DNA of 11,616 bases from an uncultured bacterium. Lineage in GTDB: Bacteria > Planctomycetota > Planctomycetia > Pirellulales > UBA1268. This document shows positions 7,090 to 11,616 of this stretch, in pieces. Below the pieces are notes generated by a model. It worked only from the letters and a program-made list of their open reading frames with translations, was not told where the DNA came from and ran no database searches. The stretch spans positions 1 to 11,616 of the forward strand of contig CALGAS010000571.1 in the NCBI GenBank assembly GCA_937959175.1. The letters run 5' to 3'. Each line of letters opens with the position of its first letter. The stretch's first letter is position 1. Position numbers and translations under genes: made by a program.

Positions 7090-8897
7090 GGCGGCATGGT
7101 CCTGGTCACCCGGCCGATGAAGACCGCCTGCTCATCGATCCAGCGGATCGATGGAAGCGTCGTGACGGCAACCTGCGAAGCCGCCGCGGTTGCCTCGGCG
7201 TAGGCATAGCCGCGGCGGTTTTGTATCGCCTCGAACGCTGCCTTGCGGACTCCGCCCGCGTCGGCCGTGACGTCGCGAAACCAGCGGGTGAAGGCCTCGG
7301 CATCACTTGGCTCGAGCAGCTTCCGTGCACCGGTGCCGACGTCGGTGGCCGTCCAGTGGTTGCCGTCGTCATCGATGATGAACACCCGTTCGAGCGGAAC
7401 CTCGATACTCGAGATCACCTCCGGCGGCGTATCGTCGCCAGCCACCAGTTCCAGCTTCGCCCGCGACGGCCGCACGGTCTGGAGGAGGTAGCCCTGATCC
7501 GATCGGCTGGTGAACCAGCCGCCCCGTCGCTGGTTTTCATCGACCTCAAGCAGCGGGGCTTCAGAGGCGGTGGCACCCAGCGGCCGCATCCAGGAGGGCT
7601 CGCGCATCGCGAATGTGCTGCTTAGGAGCACGCCGGTGCGGCTGAACTGCTCCTGGATGATCGCCATGCCATGCTGCTCCGGCAGCAGCAGGCAGAGCAT
7701 TCGGCGGGCTCCCGCGCCGCCGACGCCATCCCTGAAAAAGATCAGGCCCAGCAGGAGCAGGGTGGCCAACAGCGAAATCAGGGGCGTCGTCCAGAACATT
7801 CGCGACCGCCGCCTGGGGCCGGCGAGCACCAGCAGATTCAGCGGACCGGCGACGAGACTAAAGACCGCCAGAAAGATGAGAATGGCCGTCATCGGCGGTC
7901 GCCGCGGGCCGAAGAGGTAGGTGAGCCGCCAGAAGTCACCGTTCCAGTTTGGTGATCCGGTCACCGGATCGCTGGTGCCGTAACTCAGCAACTGGTCAGA
8001 CCGGGGATGCAGCAGGCTGCCATTCTTGAAGAAGGCGAGCGTTTCGGAACCGATCCGGCTGCCGTCCCAGGGGATCGGCATGATCTCACCGGCACCAACG
8101 CGGTGCTGCCCGTCGGCGTCTGCCGCTGGCAGGCCGATTCCATCGAGCCGTTCGGCCGATGCATCGGTGACCATCACGCCGGCCCGGCCTCCGAGTCCGA
8201 CCCAGTCGAGCATCGCCTTCCGCTGGGCAGCCGACATGGCGATCCATTCCGACTCGTCCATCAGCAGCCGGCTGAACACCGACCAGCCTCGCCAGTCTTC
8301 CGGAGCCGCCCCGAGGTCGAGTTCGCCAACAACCTCGAACCGCTCGAGTCCGCCATCCCGGCAGTTGGCGAACGCAGCCTTGGAGATCGCCGAAGGCAAA
8401 AGCCGTTTTTTCGTGCCCGATAGGCTCGACGAAGCAGGCACGTTCCACCGCTGGATCTCCACCGACTGCGCACCGCCGTTGAGCCCGTAGCCGCGGACGT
8501 TGAGATCGACACCGCCGAAGGCATTCGGCGCGGTCGGCCCTGGATCGATGTAGAGCGTCGTGCGGCCCACGCCGCCCGCAGGCACGGCGAGCTGCGTAAC
8601 CGGCACGCCGCCCAGCCCCGTGCCAAACACACGGGCCGGCTCCACGGTCCACACCCAGTCGCTCGACGAGCCGTTGCTGATCGTGAGCACGACCGGGATG
8701 AAGCCGGCATCGCGGCCGGCCGTGCTGTCAGGCGAGATGCCGGCCCAGCCCTCCAGGCTCACGGTGATTCCGCTCTCAGGAACCGTCGCCAAGGCACGCG
8801 TTTCTGCCCGAAGGGCATCCGGCAGGCCGCCGGCGACCAGCAGCATCGCAAGCAGCAGGGGCTGCGTGAAGGCAAGCGTGGTGCTCGAGCGGCCCAT
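7086..8897 (-). CDS. Envelope protein with signal peptide and central TM pair, function unknown
   Basis: This 603-residue protein begins with a likely signal peptide (hydrophobic core about 10-23, plausible cleavage after ALRA at about 31). Its extracytoplasmic domain is rich in beta-strand-like stretches. Around 199-245 it carries a GATase/flavodoxin-like pattern (DWRGW, then an Arg/Leu helix and a WVGLGGRAGVMV strand), similar to auxiliary subunits beside ABC-2 exporters. Two TM segments follow at about 336-358 and 367-387, joined by a short GPRRRSR loop that should be cytoplasmic. That leaves a C-terminal domain of about 215 residues outside the membrane. It lies 3 nt after the MoxR stop and overlaps the ABC ATPase start by 4 nt. 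I do not recognise a named family; an auxiliary role in the exporter is inferred from position and topology. Confidence 0.85.
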   Translation of the reverse strand: MGRSSTTLAFTQPLLLAMLLVAGGLPDALRAETRALATVPESGITVSLEGWAGISPDSTAGRDAGFIPVVLTISNGSSSDWVWTVEPARVFGTGLGGVPVTQLAVPAGGVGRTTLYIDPGPTAPNAFGGVDLNVRGYGLNGGAQSVEIQRWNVPASSSLSGTKKRLLPSAISKAAFANCRDGGLERFEVVGELDLGAAPEDWRGWSVFSRLLMDESEWIAMSAAQRKAMLDWVGLGGRAGVMVTDASAERLDGIGLPAADADGQHRVGAGEIMPIPWDGSRIGSETLAFFKNGSLLHPRSDQLLSYGTSDPVTGSPNWNGDFWRLTYLFGPRRPPMTAILIFLAVFSLVAGPLNLLVLAGPRRRSRMFWTTPLISLLATLLLLGLIFFRDGVGGAGARRMLCLLLPEQHGMAIIQEQFSRTGVLLSSTFAMREPSWMRPLGATASEAPLLEVDENQRRGGWFTSRSDQGYLLQTVRPSRAKLELVAGDDTPPEVISSIEVPLERVFIIDDDGNHWTATDVGTGARKLLEPSDAEAFTRWFRDVTADAGGVRKAAFEAIQNRRGYAYAEATAAASQVAVTTLPSIRWIDEQAVFIGRVTRTMPP

Positions 8898-8900
8898 GGC

Positions 8901-9983
8901 TCAGACCTTTGCGGCCGCGAGGCTCGAAGGCAGCGGCCGGTCCTGGGCCGGCACTCGCTCAAGCAGCCGGGCCACGAGCCCGTCGGTGGTCAGCCCTTCC
9001 AGCTTGGCCGCATAGTCGAGCACCACCCGGTGCCGGAGCACCGCTGCAGCGACCTCGCGGACATCCTCGTAGCTGGCGTTCACTCGCCGGCTGCAGACCG
9101 CCCGCGCTTTGGAGGCGGCAGCCAGCGCCAGGGCCGCCCGCGGGCTCGCCCCATACTTCACGCCTTGGGCATGCGGCTCGCCCGGGTGGGTCGCCTGCAC
9201 CATTCGCGCGATGTAGTTGGCGACGGCGGGTGGCATGTAGACCCGGCGGACCAAGGCAAGAATGTCCCCGAGTTCGGCGGCGTTCATCACCTGTGGCAGC
9301 TGCGGCTCCACGCCGATCTCCCGGTGGAGCACGATCCGCTCCAGGGTTGCCACATCGTTGCTCTGCACGTTGAGCTTGAAGAGAAACCGGTCGAGCTGCG
9401 CCTCGGGCAAGGGGTAGGTGCCTTCGAGTTCGATCGGGTTTTGGGTGGCGAGGACGAAGAAGGGCGCCGGCAGCGGGTGCGTCTGCCCCATCACGGTCAC
9501 CCGCCGCTCCTGCATCGCCTCCAGCATGGCCGACTGGGTTTTGGGACTCGCGCGGTTGATCTCGTCGGCCAGCAGGATGTTGGCGAAGACCGGCCCCGGC
9601 TGAAACACAAACTGCCGGTTTCCATCGACCTCTTCGAGCATCGGATTGCCGGTGATGTCGCCCGGCAGCAGGTCGGGCGTGAACTGCACCCGCTTGCTCG
9701 CCAGCGCCAGGGCCTTGGAGAGCCCTTTGACCAGCTCCGTTTTGCCGAGGCCGGGCAGGCCCTCGAGCAGAATGTGCCCACGGGCAAGCAGGCCCACGAT
9801 CACCATCTCGACGAGCTGTTCCTGGCCGAAGAGCACGGTGTTGAGGGCCGCGGCGAGCCGGTCGAGCCGCGCGGCGGCGGCTTCGGCCTCGGCCTGTGAG
9901 AGCGGCTCACCATTTGACGCAAGAGGCACCGTCGACGCGGGGACCGTGGTTCCTTCGGAGTGTGGTGGTTCGTCTGGTGTCAT
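8901..9983 (-). CDS. MoxR family AAA+ ATPase
   Basis: This 360-residue protein is a textbook MoxR ATPase. Walker A is GLPGLGKT (75-82), Walker B is ILLADEINRA with D140/E141, sensor 1 is in ATQNP (N182), and the PLPEAQLDRF element (about 191-200) contains R199. The C-terminal helical lid follows at about 260-350. MoxR proteins are AAA+ chaperones that work with vWA-domain partners to mature or activate complexes. Four vWA modules are coded downstream in this operon. The N-terminus has about 50 residues before the conserved LFGQEQ, the first 25 or so low in complexity. The ATG at 9983 has no Shine-Dalgarno site, and a GTG at codon 19 is an alternative start. It lies 11 nt after the stop of the first gene and 3 nt before the next. 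The family call is certain; the client is unknown. Confidence 0.97.
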   Translation of the reverse strand: MTPDEPPHSEGTTVPASTVPLASNGEPLSQAEAEAAAARLDRLAAALNTVLFGQEQLVEMVIVGLLARGHILLEGLPGLGKTELVKGLSKALALASKRVQFTPDLLPGDITGNPMLEEVDGNRQFVFQPGPVFANILLADEINRASPKTQSAMLEAMQERRVTVMGQTHPLPAPFFVLATQNPIELEGTYPLPEAQLDRFLFKLNVQSNDVATLERIVLHREIGVEPQLPQVMNAAELGDILALVRRVYMPPAVANYIARMVQATHPGEPHAQGVKYGASPRAALALAAASKARAVCSRRVNASYEDVREVAAAVLRHRVVLDYAAKLEGLTTDGLVARLLERVPAQDRPLPSSLAAAKV

Positions 9984-9994
9984 CCGGGCAGTTC

Positions 9995-11428
9995 TCAGGG
10001 CTTCTCAAAGAATCGCGTCACCGCGGCCTGCTCGGCAGGCAGCAGCGCGTCGATCTGGACCGCCGATCCGCCGTCACCTTCGCTGGCAATGTCGCCCCCG
10101 GCCCGCGGACCGGTGTAGGCCGTCTCGTCCACGTCATGCTCGCCATCCACCACCGCCAGCGTTGCGTCAGGAACGGCCCGTTCGGCGTCGGCAGCCTGAT
10201 TGAGCTGTTCGACCGTGGTGGTGCCAAGGTTGGTTTCCGCATCAAATGCCAACTCGGCATCGCTGCGGCCGCGGGAAAGTCCCCCGCGGCCGGGCATGCC
10301 GCCGCTGGGTTCGCCGGCCGAGCCGGGCTTCTCGCAGGCCGTGCCTTGATTGCAGCCCTGGCACTCGCCGCATGGCTCGCAGCCCGAGCGGCCCTCGCAC
10401 CCGCCGTCGATGCCGGCACGGGTGAACCCCGTGCAGTTGCCCAGCGCCTCGTGGAGAGCCGCCCGATTGGCCGCCAGCCGCTCGGTGACTGCCGCCAGCT
10501 GCTCCGACGTGAGCTGCCCCAGGTCCGCAGCCTTGAGCTCGCTAAGGACCGCGGCCAGGTCGCCGGCTGGCTGGAGGTCGCCGAGTTCCAGCCCCTTGAT
10601 GGCCGCTGCCAGATCATTCGTGAGGGACTCGCGGAGCGACTCGGGCAGTGTGGTTTCCAGGGCCTTGAGCATGGCGGCCGCCTGTTCCGCCGCGGCGACG
10701 TTCTTCACCAGCTGCTGCATCGCGGCAGCCGTCTGCTCCTTGAGCGTGCCGGCGGCCTCGAGGCTCGCATGCTCATACCACTCGTCGGCTGGCCGCTCGG
10801 TCAGTTCCTGGATCTTGCGGCCGACCCGCTCAGCAGACGGCTCGTCGATGAACTCCGCCGTTTCCAACTCCTCGATCCACTGCTCGACCAGTCGCGCGTC
10901 GGTCGGCTTCTCGATCGTGTAGGGACGAGGCGGAGTGGCGGCGGTGATCGGGACCCAGGCTGCAAGCCCGAGCATGGCGGCGATGCAGGCGACTGCCGCT
11001 GCCGGGCGTTGCCACTGCCACACGACCGGCCACCGCGTGTCGGCGGACGATGGCCGCTCCGGCCAGGGGCCGATGCCTGCAGCCGCCGCGGTCAGCTGGG
11101 CGTGCAGGCCGAGGGCATCCTCAAGCCGGACGCCGGAGGCGTCCTGCGACTCAAAGTGACGGCGGCTTTGCCACCAGGCCGCGACCGCCGAAATGGCGAA
11201 GGCCCCGGTGATACCACCCCCGACCCACGCTGCACTGCCAGCCGCCCGCCAGCGGGCATAGAGCATCACCACCATACCAATCAGACCGATCAACGCTGCC
11301 AGCGGCAGCCAGCTGGCAAGCCACCAGCCAAGATTGATCTGACGCGAGAGCCGCCGAATGGCCCGCTGCCAAAACAGCTGGTTTTTTCCCAACGCCTGTG
11401 ACGGGCATTCTGCTGGCAGATCGGTCAT
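9995..11428 (-). CDS. Three-TM membrane protein with Cys-rich C-terminal block, first gene of the operon
   Basis: I do not recognise a named family for this 477-residue protein. A basic N-terminus precedes TM segments at about 36-58 and 65-86, then a cytoplasmic loop of about 50 residues containing RLEDALGLHAQL, and a third TM at about 143-160. By the positive-inside pattern the remaining 310 or so residues lie outside the membrane. Residues 170-330 are Ala/Glu/Leu-rich and strongly helical, possibly coiled coil. They lead into a Gly/Cys-rich block at 332-365 with seven Cys, then a Gly/Arg stretch (PGRGGLSRGRSD, about 379-390) and an acidic tail. An in-frame TGA lies at 11434-11432, so the ATG at 11428 is the most upstream possible start. 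The best SD-like sequence, GAGGAGG, is 28 nt away. Its place ahead of moxR suggests a structural or sensor role in the same complex. Confidence 0.82.
   Translation of the reverse strand: MTDLPAECPSQALGKNQLFWQRAIRRLSRQINLGWWLASWLPLAALIGLIGMVVMLYARWRAAGSAAWVGGGITGAFAISAVAAWWQSRRHFESQDASGVRLEDALGLHAQLTAAAAGIGPWPERPSSADTRWPVVWQWQRPAAAVACIAAMLGLAAWVPITAATPPRPYTIEKPTDARLVEQWIEELETAEFIDEPSAERVGRKIQELTERPADEWYEHASLEAAGTLKEQTAAAMQQLVKNVAAAEQAAAMLKALETTLPESLRESLTNDLAAAIKGLELGDLQPAGDLAAVLSELKAADLGQLTSEQLAAVTERLAANRAALHEALGNCTGFTRAGIDGGCEGRSGCEPCGECQGCNQGTACEKPGSAGEPSGGMPGRGGLSRGRSDAELAFDAETNLGTTTVEQLNQAADAERAVPDATLAVVDGEHDVDETAYTGPRAGGDIASEGDGGSAVQIDALLPAEQAAVTRFFEKP
10334..10435 (-). other. Coding segment for a CxxCxxCxxC cysteine cluster
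   Basis: Residues 332-365 of the first gene contain Cys at 332, 344, 350, 353, 356, 359 and 365, so 350-359 reads CEPCGECQGC. The regular CxxC spacing embedded in Gly-rich sequence could bind Zn or another metal, or form disulfides, since topology places it outside the cytoplasm. It differs from the CxxCxxCxxxC pattern of 4Fe-4S ferredoxins. Only two other Cys occur in the protein (8 and 148). The motif is seen directly; its function is inference. Confidence 0.6.
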
Positions 11429-11473
11429 GCGTCACCGTCACCGAGGGCCGTTGCTCCCTCCTCAAGGATGCAT

Positions 11474-11507
11474 CCGCGCGGACCCCGCGGTCAACACCCG
11501 CGCGGGT
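11474..11507. other. Two CCGCGCGG palindromes 24 bp apart
   Basis: The 8-base palindrome CCGCGCGG occurs at 11474-11481 and again at 11498-11505. The second copy sits inside a 12-base palindrome, ACCCGCGCGGGT (11496-11507). They lie 46-80 bases upstream of the first gene's ATG, a plausible place for an operator, but GC-only palindromes are easily produced by chance in this composition. Confidence 0.3.
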
Positions 11508-11575
11508 TTTCCCTCTGGCTGCACTTTTCAACGAGTGTTCGCAAACTTGCAGACCTGCGTCCCTCTGACCCGATT

Positions 11576-11592
11576 GATGCGTTTTTTGCATC
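11576..11592. other. Small inverted repeat GATGC-7 nt-GCATC
   Basis: A five-base stem, GATGC (11576-11580) and GCATC (11588-11592), surrounds the loop GTTTTTT and abuts the tandem 12-mers. The stem is too short, and the T-run sits in the loop, so it is not a typical intrinsic terminator on either strand. It may be an operator half-site pair or chance. Confidence 0.3.
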
Positions 11593-11616
11593 GTTATCCG
11601 GTCAGTTATCCGGTCA
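11593..11616. repeat. Perfect tandem repeat of the 12-mer GTTATCCGGTCA, two copies
   Basis: Copies at 11593-11604 and 11605-11616 are identical and abut exactly. The second ends at the last base of the window, so the array may continue. The unit is AT-richer than its surroundings and is not a palindrome. It could be a regulator binding site upstream of the operon, or the edge of an intergenic repeat array. Confidence 0.75.

Larger units (their letters stand above)
11429..11616 (-). promoter_or_regulatory. Upstream region of the operon, probable promoter location
   Basis: These 188 bases are the only sizeable stretch without a gene and precede the first gene of the operon, so the promoter should lie here or beyond the window. 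I see no convincing -35/-10 pair. On the minus strand TTGACC occurs at about 11493-11488, but no TATAAT-like sequence lies at the right spacing. The region holds a tandem 12-mer, a small T-rich hairpin and GC palindromes, described separately. Confidence 0.4.

Noticed and set aside
9927..9929. GTG at codon 19 as the true MoxR start
   Set aside because: It is possible, because the first residues are low in complexity, but it has no better ribosome binding site than the ATG, which sits close behind the preceding stop.
9896..11401. 501-residue plus-strand open frame
   Set aside because: It covers the antisense of the first gene and the MoxR start. The minus-strand frames carry TM segments and AAA motifs, while this one has none.
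11496..11511. ACCCGCGCGGGT followed by TTTT as a plus-strand intrinsic terminator
   Set aside because: The palindrome has no loop, the T-run is only four bases and no plus-strand gene lies to its left to be terminated.
11151..11591. 146-residue minus-strand frame starting in the upstream region, with GTG codons 15-21 nt after GAGGAGG
   Set aside because: Most of it overlaps the first gene in another frame and shows no hydrophobic or domain pattern, whereas the overlapping frame encodes clear TM segments.

Overview
The window is a GC-rich (well over 60% G+C by eye) bacterial segment that looks like one long minus-strand operon of eight genes. The last gene runs off the left edge. The protein set is MoxR ATPase, DUF58, Aerotolerance-regulator-N-terminal/vWA protein and a TM-vWA-GATase-like-vWA protein, with an ABC-2 type exporter embedded among them. 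This set, the motif spellings in the ABC pair and the weak, irregular use of Shine-Dalgarno sites all suggest a planctomycete (Pirellulales-like). That assignment is inference from family memory, not from a search.

Layout in transcription order, right to left. 11429-11616 is the only non-coding stretch: an upstream region with a perfect tandem 12-mer at the window edge, a small hairpin and two GC palindromes. 11428-9995 is a three-TM protein with a helical extracytoplasmic domain and a Cys-rich CxxCxxCxxC block. 9983-8901 is a MoxR AAA+ ATPase. 8897-7086 is a signal-peptide, two-TM envelope protein. 7089-6088 is an ABC ATPase and 6091-4619 its polytopic permease. 4622-3702 is a DUF58 protein. 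3686-1878 is a BatA-like TM-TM-vWA-TM protein. 1881-1 (incomplete) has two TM segments, a vWA domain, a GATase-like domain and a second vWA domain.

Four of the seven junctions are 4-nt ATGA stop/start overlaps; the other three are gaps of 3, 11 and 15 nt. The genes are therefore almost certainly co-transcribed and translationally coupled. There are four vWA modules in three proteins, and all of them keep the DxSxS metal-binding triad. The arrangement fits a MoxR/vWA chaperone module that assembles or regulates a membrane complex, and the ABC exporter coded between MoxR and DUF58 is the obvious candidate partner. No substrate can be read from the sequence.

I see no RNA genes, CRISPR arrays, transposases, attachment sites or convincing terminators. 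Long plus-strand open frames across the window are antisense shadows of the real genes.
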